Part shown: positions 6,733 to 15,169 of the stretch, in pieces | Layout: the number at the start of each line of letters is the position of its first letter | Position numbering within the stretch: the stretch's first letter is position 1 | The notes under the pieces: model-generated | What the model saw: the letters and a program-made list of their open reading frames with translations, nothing else | Database searches by the model: none | What the model was told of the DNA's origin: nothing | Assembly (NCBI RefSeq): GCF_937973075.1 | Contig: NZ_CALBWL010000026.1 | Span: 65,612 to 129,611, forward strand | Direction of reading: 5' to 3' | Length of the DNA: 64,000 nt | Origin: an uncultured Campylobacter sp. | Lineage (GTDB): Bacteria; Campylobacterota; Campylobacteria; Campylobacterales; Campylobacteraceae | Position numbers and translations under genes: made by a program

Positions 6733-8031
6733 ATGAAAGTTGTAACGATTTTAGGAAAAGGTTATGTTAAGGAGGCCGAAGAAAGATCGATCTATGAATA
6801 CGATGAGAAGCTTAAAAATTCGTATTCTTTAAAAAAGCAAAGATATACGAATATGCTTCCGCTTTTGATAGATAATTTCGGCGTTCAAAATATCGTACCT
6901 ATTTTTACTGAAGATGCGAGAGATGATCAAATAAAAGTTTTAGAAAAGGAATTTAAAACAAGCCATATCGAGATATTTAACAATAAGAATTTCATTAGAG
7001 GCGATACGGATTTTTATGAAATTCTACGTATTATAAATGAAGCAACCAACGAAGACAATGAATATATAATCGATCTAACTCACGGCTTTAGGCATATTCC
7101 TATTTTAGCTACCATCTCACTTATATCTCAAAGCTTAAGCGATACGAATAAAATCAAACATATATTTTTTGCGAAAGAGATAATAAATCAAAAAGAGTAT
7201 GAAATTATCGATTTAAAAGAATACTTAGAGCTTGCAAATATGTCGTATATGCTCGAAACATTCGATAAAAATTATACCGTTTCATTTGTAGCCGCGTTTG
7301 AAAACGAGGATTTTGAAAATTTAAGAGGCGAGCTAACAAAATTTTCGAATGATATTCTTGCGAATTCATTAAAAGCGCTCGAAAATCGTTTTGACGTAGT
7401 TTTGCAATACATAGAAAATATCAAAAAGAACGAGCAAATTTTTACTTTCAGAACCAGTCTTGATAAAATCAAAGAACATATAGAAAATTTAAAGCAGATC
7501 AGCACAAAGATAGATTATCAAAAGTTATACGAAATGGCAAAAGTACTTAATAAAAAGGGCTACTTATTAAACGCTATAACATTGCTATTTGAAGGGATTG
7601 GATATTATTGCGTAAGCGGTCTAGAAAAAATTAGTCCCAAAGTAGAAGCTTACGTGAGAGAATTTAAAAATAGTGGATTTTTTGACTCTTATGATTTAAC
7701 CAATCAATCTAGAAATTTAATAAAAATCGGCAGGGAGATGAAATCTTATTTATTTGGCACAGAAAAGGCGCAAACTCATTTTGGACTTAGCGAGAAAAAA
7801 GCTAAGGAATATCTAGGCGATATAAAAAATTCGATCTGCAATAAACTAGAAAGAATTCCGGATATAGAAGAATTTAAGAATTTTATCATTGCGGCTGAAA
7901 AATTAAGAAATAATCTAGCTCACGGAAACAGTAGCGATGAAATAGCAAATACAAAGTTAAATTTCAAACGGCTTTTAGAAGACTATAAAAAATTCTGCAT
8001 AAAGGATGATATTTTAGGGGTAAGCGCGTGA
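6733..8031 (+). CDS. csx2: CARF-HEPN ribonuclease, Csx2/TM1812 (Csx1/Csm6-like) family
   Basis: A 432-aa ancillary type III effector. The N-terminal CARF domain starts MKVVTILGKG and has the family signature YIIDLTHGFRHIP (111-123). A helical middle leads to a C-terminal HEPN domain whose catalytic motif R-x4-H is intact (R392-NNLA-H397). Family members are RNases activated by cyclic oligoadenylate; they degrade RNA non-specifically during infection. Start is the ATG 3 bp after the previous gene; the stop overlaps the next ATG/GTG start by 4 bp. The gene appears intact, although the local cas10 is deleted. Its ligand size cannot be told from sequence. Confidence 0.88.
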   Translation: MKVVTILGKGYVKEAEERSIYEYDEKLKNSYSLKKQRYTNMLPLLIDNFGVQNIVPIFTEDARDDQIKVLEKEFKTSHIEIFNNKNFIRGDTDFYEILRIINEATNEDNEYIIDLTHGFRHIPILATISLISQSLSDTNKIKHIFFAKEIINQKEYEIIDLKEYLELANMSYMLETFDKNYTVSFVAAFENEDFENLRGELTKFSNDILANSLKALENRFDVVLQYIENIKKNEQIFTFRTSLDKIKEHIENLKQISTKIDYQKLYEMAKVLNKKGYLLNAITLLFEGIGYYCVSGLEKISPKVEAYVREFKNSGFFDSYDLTNQSRNLIKIGREMKSYLFGTEKAQTHFGLSEKKAKEYLGDIKNSICNKLERIPDIEEFKNFIIAAEKLRNNLAHGNSSDEIANTKLNFKRLLEDYKKFCIKDDILGVSA

Positions 8032-8408
8032 AAACCCTATTCGCCCTAATAAACCACACCTTGACGTCGGAGCAAGAAGAAGATGCGAGGAATAATTTAA
8101 ATGTTGATAAATTCATAAACATAACCGATGCGAGGTGGAGCGATATCGATCCGTCCGATAAAAGCGTAATAAAATTTGTTGAAACTTATAAAAACAAACT
8201 CAAAAAGCAAGCAAAAGCGGGCGACGTATTGCTGGTGCAGGGTGATTTCGGAGCGACTTATAATATGATAAGGTTTGCTAAAAATATGGGTCTGATAGCT
8301 GTGTATGCGACTACTAACCGCATCATAAGTGAGCAGGTAGAAAACGGCAAAGTCGTGATTAAACGAGAATTTAAACACGCAAGATTTAGAGAATACGAGG
8401 AGTTATAA
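8028..8408 (+). CDS. csx20: Csx20-type protein, putative ring nuclease
   Basis: A 126-aa type III accessory protein. It matches my memory of the Csx20 family: an N-terminal LFALINHTLTSEQEEDA segment, the central motif GDVLLVQGDFGATY (65-78), YATTNR (93-98), and a basic FKHARFREY end. Csx15/Csx16/Csx20-type small proteins have been reported as ring nucleases that cleave cyclic oligoadenylates and so switch CARF effectors off. That fits its place between a CARF-HEPN RNase and a regulator. It overlaps the upstream gene by 4 bp and the downstream gene by 1 bp, implying coupled translation. Family assignment is fairly sure; the activity is inferred. Confidence 0.75.
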   Translation: MKTLFALINHTLTSEQEEDARNNLNVDKFINITDARWSDIDPSDKSVIKFVETYKNKLKKQAKAGDVLLVQGDFGATYNMIRFAKNMGLIAVYATTNRIISEQVENGKVVIKREFKHARFREYEEL

Positions 8409-9415
8409 TGTCATCAGATGCAGACAATAAAACGATAGTTATCTTTGAAATTTTAAAAAAGCTAGTTGCAAAGCAAGAAATTTATCTTACCGATACAGAG
8501 CTTTTAGATGAGTTAAGGATTAAGGAAAGAACGCTTAGAAGGTATATGGGCGAAATCGACAAGCTATTTCCAGACGCTTTTAGGATAGAAAGCAAGCTCA
8601 TAGGGCATGGCAAGAGACCGGTAAAAGTATTAAGAGTATATGACAAAAACAAAGATATAATCGGCGTTTTAAAATGTCTTTTAGAATATGGCAATGATCT
8701 AGGCTGGTTAATTAGTTTATTAAACGCAAATGATCCTAGGTTGTTTAACGATTTAGATAAACATGAAAAAGAGAAGGTATCTAAACAATTAAAAGAGGAT
8801 TCGGACGTATTTTTATTTAGAACCAATCCTTTGGAGGTTTTGCAAGATGGGCTAAGTAAAAGATATTTGAGCGAGCTTCGCAATGCCGTTAAAAATAAAG
8901 AATGTCGAAATATCAAGTATAAATATATCGGTGAAATGGAGAATTTAATCGACGCAAAATGCCTAAAAATAGTTTTTACAGATAGTAATTGGTATTTGGC
9001 TATCGAGGATGCTGATGGAAATTTTAGGCTTTTAAGAGTGGCTTTTATCGTATCGCTTAGTAAAAGCTCGAAAAAATACGAAGGAAAGATCTTGAAGGAA
9101 TACGAAACGTATTTTAATAAGATACAAAACGCTATGAGCTTGCCCTCCGAGACAACGCGAATAGCGCTATTAAAAGCTTCTCCGAAAGTGGCTATATATT
9201 TTAAGGAGGGTATGAAGCTGTTTTTCCCAACTCAAAAATTTAAAAAGAAGCTAGATGATGGTAGCATTATTTTTAGCATAGATTTTACTCAAGATATGGA
9301 GATATTGCCGTTTATAAAAAAGTGGCTTCCAGATATCGAGATACTAGAACCAAAAGATCTGAGAGAAACCTTTAAAGAGCAATTAAAAGCGGCTCTTGAT
9401 ATATTAAGTGAGTAG
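8408..9415 (+). CDS. HTH-WYL transcriptional regulator of the CARF operon
   Basis: A 335-aa protein. An N-terminal winged-helix DNA-binding domain covers residues ~10-75, with recognition-helix region RIKERTLRRYMGEIDKLF. A WYL domain follows (~165-225) containing NWYLAIEDADGNFRLLRV with the W-Y-L at 195-197. WYL domains are thought to sense nucleotides or nucleic acid ends, and such regulators are common in phage-defence loci, usually as repressors. It is the last gene of the scar-CARF-csx2-csx20 operon (overlap TAATG). A candidate operator is the paired TGACA element at 5396-5410 (and 3655-3669), but this is a guess. Confidence 0.85.
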   Translation: MSSDADNKTIVIFEILKKLVAKQEIYLTDTELLDELRIKERTLRRYMGEIDKLFPDAFRIESKLIGHGKRPVKVLRVYDKNKDIIGVLKCLLEYGNDLGWLISLLNANDPRLFNDLDKHEKEKVSKQLKEDSDVFLFRTNPLEVLQDGLSKRYLSELRNAVKNKECRNIKYKYIGEMENLIDAKCLKIVFTDSNWYLAIEDADGNFRLLRVAFIVSLSKSSKKYEGKILKEYETYFNKIQNAMSLPSETTRIALLKASPKVAIYFKEGMKLFFPTQKFKKKLDDGSIIFSIDFTQDMEILPFIKKWLPDIEILEPKDLRETFKEQLKAALDILSE

Positions 9416-9814
9416 AAAAGGCACGCGTTGTCGCGCTAATAGTGAAACGAAATTTACCCTGAGTCTATTCACGCACCACGAAGCGGTAAAATTTTAGAGT
9501 GTTTGATGAAATTTAGGACGCACAAAGCCTCGCCGCAATCTCATATAAAGATCGTGTGCCGTAGGCGGCAGTGGCAAGATCATAATGCTATACAGAGCGG
9601 ATTTGCACGAGCATAAATTTATAGGCGAGTGATAAAATCTAATTAAAATTTAACGCAAAATCTCATAAAATTCTGCTCGGCGGATTTTTGCAAATAACGT
9701 ACCGTCATCAATGTCGTAAGACCGCTTAAAGCTTTTAGACGTTTAGATAAAATTTTAAACTGCGGATATCCATCTAATCATAGCGACCCAAACGCCCAAT
9801 GCAAATATTTTTAA
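9416..9814. other. Non-coding or decayed stretch at the end of the CRISPR island
   Basis: No convincing gene. One short minus-1-type open frame near 9550-9630 encodes AVGGSGKIIMLYRADLHEHK, faintly like a P-loop, but has no start and no family match. Sequence is probably degraded accessory DNA. Confidence 0.4.
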
Positions 9815-10012
9815 GCAAGAATTGCGCGCTTACGAATCGCATTAAAAGTGCAAAATGCCAAAGCCTCTCAGATTATCTTGGACGAAAGCGGAGCCGAAAA
9901 GCTTCTAGGCGCAGGTGATATGCTAGTAAAACTAAGTGGCTCGCAGCCGCAGCATATATTTGCGCCGTATTTAAGCAAAGGCGATATTAAACGGCTTTTA
10001 GAGCTAAAATAG
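9815..10012 (+). pseudogene. C-terminal fragment of an FtsK/SpoIIIE-like DNA translocase
   Basis: An open frame without a start (bounded by TAA at 9812 upstream) encodes RIALKVQNAKASQIILDESG and then AEKLLGAGDMLVKL, ending SKGDIKRLLELK and TAG. The segment R-I-x-x-KV, S-x-x-ILDE-x-GAEKLLG-x-GDML is the hallmark of the end of the FtsK/SpoIIIE motor domain; the tail after it differs from chromosomal FtsK. No Walker A or B motif precedes it, so this is a 5'-truncated remnant. It may have come from a mobile element or a second FtsK paralogue. It marks the right edge of the accessory island. Confidence 0.6.
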
Positions 10013-10265
10013 ATCGCTGATTTTATCACAATATGCTAGGATAAAAATAGCTAAAAGCTCCACAAATCCTATGTCGCAAAATTTGCATCGCTACAAAAAT
10101 TTTATAAATTTCATGGTTTAAATGCCCTTGAAATTTCAAATAGAATTTTGTCGCAGCGGTTGCGGCGTAGTAGCGCATAAATTTAAAGCGGAATTCCAAA
10201 ATTTCGCGGCGGCGCAAAGCCTCTGTATTTGCGGATTTAAAGTCAAATTTTAGAATTTAATCCTG
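10013..10265. other. Intergenic, nothing recognised
   Basis: AT-rich spacer with several AAATTT words. A 63-codon minus-strand frame here has no ribosome site or family resemblance and is not called. Confidence 0.4.
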
Positions 10266-11297
10266 CTAGATATTTTCGTTTAATTTCAGACTTTTTACGA
10301 TAGAGAGAAAGAATAGAAGCTCGTGCTTGATAGACGCGGCGGGATCAAAGCCAAATACGCTGCGATCCACGCTAGGCTCGAAACTATCGTATCCCGTGTG
10401 GATGAAAATATAGACGTTTTTGCCCGAAAAGCTTAAACTGATCGGTCCGCCGGCACCGCTTCTAAAGCGAAGCAAGCGCCGCATAAAGGCGGGTGTGAGG
10501 GCATACATTGCAGACACCGCATCGGCGCTATATACGCTAAATGCGGAGCTAAACTCGCTACCATTCATCGCGATCTTCTTAAGTCCGCCAAGCGTTGGCC
10601 TAGCGCTGAGCGAAGGCAGGATCACCGCCACCGAGTTTACGCGCTTTTTAAATTCTGCGTAGAAAAATATCCCCCTGCTGCTACGTCGTTCGTCAGTATG
10701 AGTCACACAAACATCCGCAAAGCTGAAAAATACTCCGTCATAAACGCCTGAAATTTTATCTTCGCAATCAAAATAGCTTATGCCGTCCACAAATAGGCCG
10801 CTAGCGCGCAGATATGCCGGCCGAAACGAGCCTGAAATTTCGTAGCGATAACCTAGGCTTGCAATATAGGGCGCAATATATTGGTGTTTAAAGACGCGGA
10901 CGAATTTTTTGGATCTGTTGTATTTGATCCGCTCCAGCACGGCATCTGCGATATTAAACAAAGAAAGGCAGATGGTTACGAGTGCGATGACGAAGCGCAA
11001 GGTATCATTCTCGCACATTTCTACGCCTTTGGCAAGCATCCACAGCAAGGTGCAAAAGATAAATACGCGCACTATATTTGCATCTTTATTCACTACTCTA
11101 AAAGAGATGCTGCCGCAGCTAAATACCACTATGATCCAGCAGAGGCCTACTGCTGCTTCTTGATCTCTAAGATTGAAAAATAGCCACAGCGCCGAGGCTA
11201 GCGCCGCTAGTGCTATTATCGAAAACGCCGTGCCTTTGCGCTGCTCCGCCTCATCCAGGATGCCGAGCCTTAGTTTTTCCAGTTCGTTGGCGGTCAT
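10266..11297 (-). CDS. DUF3137-family membrane protein
   Basis: A 343-aa protein with four likely membrane helices in the first ~115 residues (FSIIALAALASALWLFF; AVGLCWIIVVFSC; IVRVFIFCTLLWMLAKG; FVIALVTICLSLFNIA). A cytoplasmic alpha/beta domain follows, with the DUF3137-type features: GYRYEISGSF, a segment ending GIFFYAEFKKR, and FIHTGYDSFEPS near the C-terminus. Function is unknown in the family. It is monocistronic, with a short AT-rich gap to purN. ATG start next to AGAAAGATG; no strong ribosome site, so the exact start is not certain. Confidence 0.75.
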   Translation of the reverse strand: MTANELEKLRLGILDEAEQRKGTAFSIIALAALASALWLFFNLRDQEAAVGLCWIIVVFSCGSISFRVVNKDANIVRVFIFCTLLWMLAKGVEMCENDTLRFVIALVTICLSLFNIADAVLERIKYNRSKKFVRVFKHQYIAPYIASLGYRYEISGSFRPAYLRASGLFVDGISYFDCEDKISGVYDGVFFSFADVCVTHTDERRSSRGIFFYAEFKKRVNSVAVILPSLSARPTLGGLKKIAMNGSEFSSAFSVYSADAVSAMYALTPAFMRRLLRFRSGAGGPISLSFSGKNVYIFIHTGYDSFEPSVDRSVFGFDPAASIKHELLFFLSIVKSLKLNENI

Positions 11298-11430
11298 CTT
11301 TCTCTTTCTAAATTTAGCTAGTAAATTTTAAAATTTAATACTTAGAGTTCGCCCCCAAAATTTAAAGAACTAAGCTTTAAATTTACAAAATTCCGCTCTT
11401 TTAAATTTAGCGCGAATCTCTGCGCTAAAT

Positions 11431-12009
11431 TTAGCTTTGGCACAAAATTTCTACGATCACCTGCGGCAATAGCTCATGTTCGATCTCGTGGATTTTGGCT
11501 TCGTAAGCTTCAAAGCTCATGCCCGCGCTCTTTTCAAACGCGCGCTGAGCGATGATCGCGCCGCCGTCAAGCTCCTCGCTGACCCAGTGCACGCTCACGC
11601 CACCTACCTTCATATCGCTCTCAAAGCTCTGCTTAATCGCGTGCGCGCCCTTAAAAAGCGGCAGCAGCGACGGGTGTAGGTTTATCGCGCGAACTCTGCT
11701 CGTAAAAACTGGCGTAAGAATCCGCATAAAGCCCGCAAGTACCGTAAGCTCCGCGCCGCTTTTTTCGATCTCGCGCACGAGGGCGGCGTCGAATTCCTCG
11801 CGGCTAGCGAAATCTTTATGATTTAGGATCACGCTTTGAAGTCCGAATTTCGCGGCCTTTGCGATACCGCCGGCGTCCGCTTTGTTGCTTAGCGTTAGCA
11901 CGACTTCGATCTTAGTTTTGCCAAAAACCTTGCCGTGCAGCTTCTGCAGGATCGCCTCCAAATTTGAGCCGCTGCCGCTAAAAAGCACGGCGAGCTTTTT
12001 CACAACCAT
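11431..12009 (-). CDS. purN: Phosphoribosylglycinamide formyltransferase (PurN)
   Basis: Transfers a formyl group from 10-formyl-tetrahydrofolate to GAR in purine synthesis. 192 aa, typical length. Visible motifs are the phosphate-binding SGSGSNLEA near the N-terminus, the folate/catalytic block AINLHPSLLPLFKGAHA, and SVHWVSEELDGGAII. The chosen ATG overlaps the end of nnr by 10 bp; a GTG two codons later is possible. Last gene of the tig-clpP-def-comM-nnr-purN transcript. Confidence 0.95.
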   Translation of the reverse strand: MVVKKLAVLFSGSGSNLEAILQKLHGKVFGKTKIEVVLTLSNKADAGGIAKAAKFGLQSVILNHKDFASREEFDAALVREIEKSGAELTVLAGFMRILTPVFTSRVRAINLHPSLLPLFKGAHAIKQSFESDMKVGGVSVHWVSEELDGGAIIAQRAFEKSAGMSFEAYEAKIHEIEHELLPQVIVEILCQS

Positions 12010-13655
12010 TTTACCTCCTCGATGAGATCGAGCGGATTTAGCGCGTAGGAATTTTTGGCGAAGGCTCGCGCAGCGAGTGCGTGGGCTAGGACGCCGCAGA
12101 TCGAGGCCTGCAGAGGCAAGTAGCCTTGCGCGAGCAGCCCGCCGATGAGCCCTGCAAGCACGTCGCCGCTGCCGCCCTTTGCGAGCGCGGCGCTGCCCTT
12201 GTCGCAGACATAGATAATGCCCGCTTGGGCGATGAGCGTGTTTGCGCCCTTTAACACGAGTACGCCGCTAAATTTTTCGCTCCACGCCTGCGCAAGCTCG
12301 AAGCGCCGCTCTTGCAGCTCGCTCACGCTAAGATCTGCGATACCTGCGATCTTTAAAAGCGAGCAAAACTCCTTCGGATGGGGCGTTAGGATTAAATTTG
12401 AATTGGCGTTTAGCAGGCTTAAAATTTCGCGCTCGTAGCACAGATCGGCGTCGATGACGCAGCTTTTGCCCCGCAGCGCGGCAAGATCGATCTTCTGCTC
12501 TCCGAGGCCGCAGCCGCAGACTACGACCCGCGCGGCATCGAATGAGCTTTTTTGCATCAAAATTGGGCTTAAATTTAATGGCTCCTTACTAACGACGCTA
12601 ACGAGCCCGCTGCCGATCGCGTGAGCCGCCAGAGCTGCCATCTGCGCCGCTCCGCTCATCTGCCCGCTTACGACGTAGGTGTGCCCGAAGTCGCCCTTGT
12701 TGGTGTTTTGTTTCCTGCGCAGCGGTAGCTTCAGATCGCTTTTTTGAAGTAGAAAATATTCGCTCCGCTCCTCAAAATTTGAGCGCGAAATTCCAAGATT
12801 TGCGACCTTGATCCGCCCTACGTAATCCTTTACTGCGTCCGAAAACAGCGCGAGTTTGAGCGCTCCCATCGCGATCGTCAGATCCGTGCAAAACGCACCG
12901 CCTAAAATGCGCCCGCTCTTATCGATACCGCTTGGGACATCGACTGCGATTTTTAGGGATTTCGCGCTATTTGCGATAGATAAAATTTCACAAATTTCAG
13001 CGCTTATCGGTTTATTCAAACCGCTGCCGAAAATTCCGTCGATTATGCAGTCTGCGCTTGTAATCTTATCGCGCAGGACGCCGCTTGGATTGTCGCATTC
13101 GTTGCCTAGCTTGCCGAAATCGCTGCCGTGCTCCGCGGTTTCAAATTTAGCGCTCGTAAATTTCGCGCATAATTTATCGCCGCCGCCCGAAATGTTTGCG
13201 CCGTTTAGGCTTTCGTGCTCGTTATCGGGCTTGTCATCACAAGAGCTGGTGCCCTTTAAAGAGGAGCCGCTTGCGCTTTCATGCGTGCAGATGTCCTTGC
13301 TAGATGCGTTGTCTGCGTGCCCGCAATCGTCTTTTGCGCTCGCGATGTCGATAAGCCTAACGCCCGCAGCCCGCGCCGCATCAGCTTGAAATTTACCCGC
13401 CGCGCTTCTGTTTTGAAGAACGCAAAGCGCCGTGCAGCTAAAATCGCCGCTTAGCTTTCGCAGTGCCGCCATCGCGTCCGCGCCGTTATTTCCGCCGCCG
13501 CAAAGCGCCAAAATGCGCGAACCCTTTTTGAGTCGCTTTCTGATCTCGCGCTCGATCCTGCCTGCGGCGTTTTCCATTAAAATTTGCTCGCCAAGTCCAA
13601 ATTTTGCGCTCGCTCGCGCGTCAAGCTCCTCGGTGCTAAAGAAAATTTTTTTCAA
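12000..13655 (-). CDS. nnr: Bifunctional NAD(P)H-hydrate epimerase/dehydratase with low-complexity insertion
   Basis: Repairs hydrated NAD(P)H. The N-terminal NnrE (YjeF_N) half has GGGNNGADAMAAL (53-65), with Ala where GGD is usual, and VDVPSGIDKSG (238-248). The C-terminal NnrD half has NKGDFGHTYVVSG, LTPHPKEF and GGSGDVLAGLIGGL, the ADP/ATP-binding signature. At 551 aa it is longer than usual because residues ~105-197 are a Ser/Asp/Gly/Asn-rich segment with scattered Cys that interrupts the NnrE domain between two core elements. The reading frame stays open, so this is an insertion, not a break. It overlaps comM and purN, so it is co-translated with them. Confidence 0.92.
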   Translation of the reverse strand: MKKIFFSTEELDARASAKFGLGEQILMENAAGRIEREIRKRLKKGSRILALCGGGNNGADAMAALRKLSGDFSCTALCVLQNRSAAGKFQADAARAAGVRLIDIASAKDDCGHADNASSKDICTHESASGSSLKGTSSCDDKPDNEHESLNGANISGGGDKLCAKFTSAKFETAEHGSDFGKLGNECDNPSGVLRDKITSADCIIDGIFGSGLNKPISAEICEILSIANSAKSLKIAVDVPSGIDKSGRILGGAFCTDLTIAMGALKLALFSDAVKDYVGRIKVANLGISRSNFEERSEYFLLQKSDLKLPLRRKQNTNKGDFGHTYVVSGQMSGAAQMAALAAHAIGSGLVSVVSKEPLNLSPILMQKSSFDAARVVVCGCGLGEQKIDLAALRGKSCVIDADLCYEREILSLLNANSNLILTPHPKEFCSLLKIAGIADLSVSELQERRFELAQAWSEKFSGVLVLKGANTLIAQAGIIYVCDKGSAALAKGGSGDVLAGLIGGLLAQGYLPLQASICGVLAHALAARAFAKNSYALNPLDLIEEVKWL

Positions 13656-15169
13656 ATTTCGCTCCTTATGCGAAAGCTAAGAGCCTCCAAAATATGCGCC
13701 TTAGCGATGATTTCGGCGCCTGCTAGATCGGCGATCGTGCGCGCGAGCTTTAGCGTCTTATTCACGCCGCGCTGCGAAAGATCGTAGCGGGTGATCGCCG
13801 TTTGCAAAACGTCCCGCGCAGCGCTTTCGCAGATACAAAATTTTTCAGTTTCCTCGTCGCGCAGCTTTGCGTTTAGCTCGCTCTGTCCGCGAGCCTTCTG
13901 CGCGCGAAAGGCTCGCAGCACCGCATCCGCCATCTCCTCGCTGCAAACGTCGCTTCTATCGTCCGCACCGGTCTCGTCCATCGCGACATATATGTCGATG
14001 CGATCAAGCAGCGGCGCGGAGATCGTGTTTTTGTAGCGCCTGATGTCGTTTAGCGAGCAGGTGCAGGTTAGGTTTTTGGAGAATAGATTTCCGCACGGGC
14101 AGGGGTTTTGCGCCGCGACGAAGATAAATTTCGTTTGGTATTCGACCTTGGAATTTACGCGCGAAATCAAAATTCTATTATCTTCTAACGGCTCGCGCAG
14201 GCTCTCTAAAATTTGCTTACCGAAGTGCGGCAGCTCGTCGAAAAACAGCTCGCCGCCGTTTGCGAGCGCGACCTCGCCGATCTTTGCGCCGCTACTGCCG
14301 CCGCCGAAAATAGAGCTGCGCGTGCTGGTGTGGTGCGGCGAGCGGAAAGGACGCAGCGCGCTAAAATCGACGTCTTTGTTATTTAGCGACTCGTAGGCGC
14401 ACGAGAGCAGCACTTCGCCTAGGCTCTGCGGAGGCAGAATTCTGGCTATCCGCTTTGCGCACATGCTTTTGCCACAGCCCGGGCTGCCCTCAAAGAGGAT
14501 GTTGTGCATGCCGCACGCGGCGATCAGGCTCGCGCGCTTGGCGCGTTTTTGTCCTTTGACGTCTTTGAAATCAAGCGAAAAATCGCGGTTGGGAACGTAA
14601 GCTTGCCCGTCAATCTCCACGACGTTTTTAAAAAGCGGATGGGTTTCTCGCATGAGCCTGCTTGCGGCGAACTCTTCATCTAAAAAAAATCTGACCGCAT
14701 CGCTTAGGCTACCTACCACATAGACGTCATAGTTTGGGATCGTGCAGGCCTTTAGAGCAATGCTTTGCGGTACTAAAATTTTAGCGCGCTTCACCTTCGT
14801 GCTTAAAAAAAGCAGGATCGAAAAGAGGCTCGCCGTACTCTTTAGGCTGCCGTCTAAACCGAGCTCGCCGAAGACGAAGAAATCGCCGTCGATGCGCTCT
14901 TTTTGCAGCGCGATGAGAAGTGCAATCGCAAGATCGAAGTGCGAGCCGTTTTTGGGCGTGTCGGAGGGGGAGAGATTTATGATGATTTTGGACGCGGGAA
15001 ATTTAAAATTTAGGCTCACAAGCGCCGCTTTTACGCGGCTTTCACTCTCTTTTATCGTAGCGCCCGCAAGACCGACGATATTAAATCCCGGCAGCCCCCG
15101 CACGAATGTCGACTCGACCTCTACGGGGATCAGTGCATCCGTGAAGGCAGCGCATTTTAGGGATTTCAT
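13652..15169 (-). CDS. comM: YifB/ComM-family AAA+ ATPase (Mg-chelatase-like)
   Basis: 505 aa, usual length. The N-terminal ChlI-like domain (MKSLKCAAFTDALIPVEVES, then GLPGFNIVGLAG and SPSDTPKNGSHFDLA) is followed by the AAA+ module with Walker A GSPGCGKS and FRSPHHTSTRSS. Walker B LFFDELPHF and the NPCPCG zinc-like motif follow. ComM homologues act in natural transformation as hexameric branch-migration helicases. Campylobacter is generally competent, so that role is plausible here. Translationally coupled with def (4-bp overlap) and nnr (4-bp overlap). Confidence 0.93.
   Translation of the reverse strand: MKSLKCAAFTDALIPVEVESTFVRGLPGFNIVGLAGATIKESESRVKAALVSLNFKFPASKIIINLSPSDTPKNGSHFDLAIALLIALQKERIDGDFFVFGELGLDGSLKSTASLFSILLFLSTKVKRAKILVPQSIALKACTIPNYDVYVVGSLSDAVRFFLDEEFAASRLMRETHPLFKNVVEIDGQAYVPNRDFSLDFKDVKGQKRAKRASLIAACGMHNILFEGSPGCGKSMCAKRIARILPPQSLGEVLLSCAYESLNNKDVDFSALRPFRSPHHTSTRSSIFGGGSSGAKIGEVALANGGELFFDELPHFGKQILESLREPLEDNRILISRVNSKVEYQTKFIFVAAQNPCPCGNLFSKNLTCTCSLNDIRRYKNTISAPLLDRIDIYVAMDETGADDRSDVCSEEMADAVLRAFRAQKARGQSELNAKLRDEETEKFCICESAARDVLQTAITRYDLSQRGVNKTLKLARTIADLAGAEIIAKAHILEALSFRIRSEI

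Noticed and set aside
8097..8378. 93-codon minus-strand frame inside csx20
   Set aside because: Shadow of a gene with clear family motifs.
9550..9630. P-loop-like VGGSGK in a short frame
   Set aside because: Lacks a full Walker A (no GKS/T with flanking strand and helix), no start codon, no neighbouring ATPase motifs.
10026..10217. 63-codon minus-strand frame
   Set aside because: No initiation signal and composition like the surrounding spacer.
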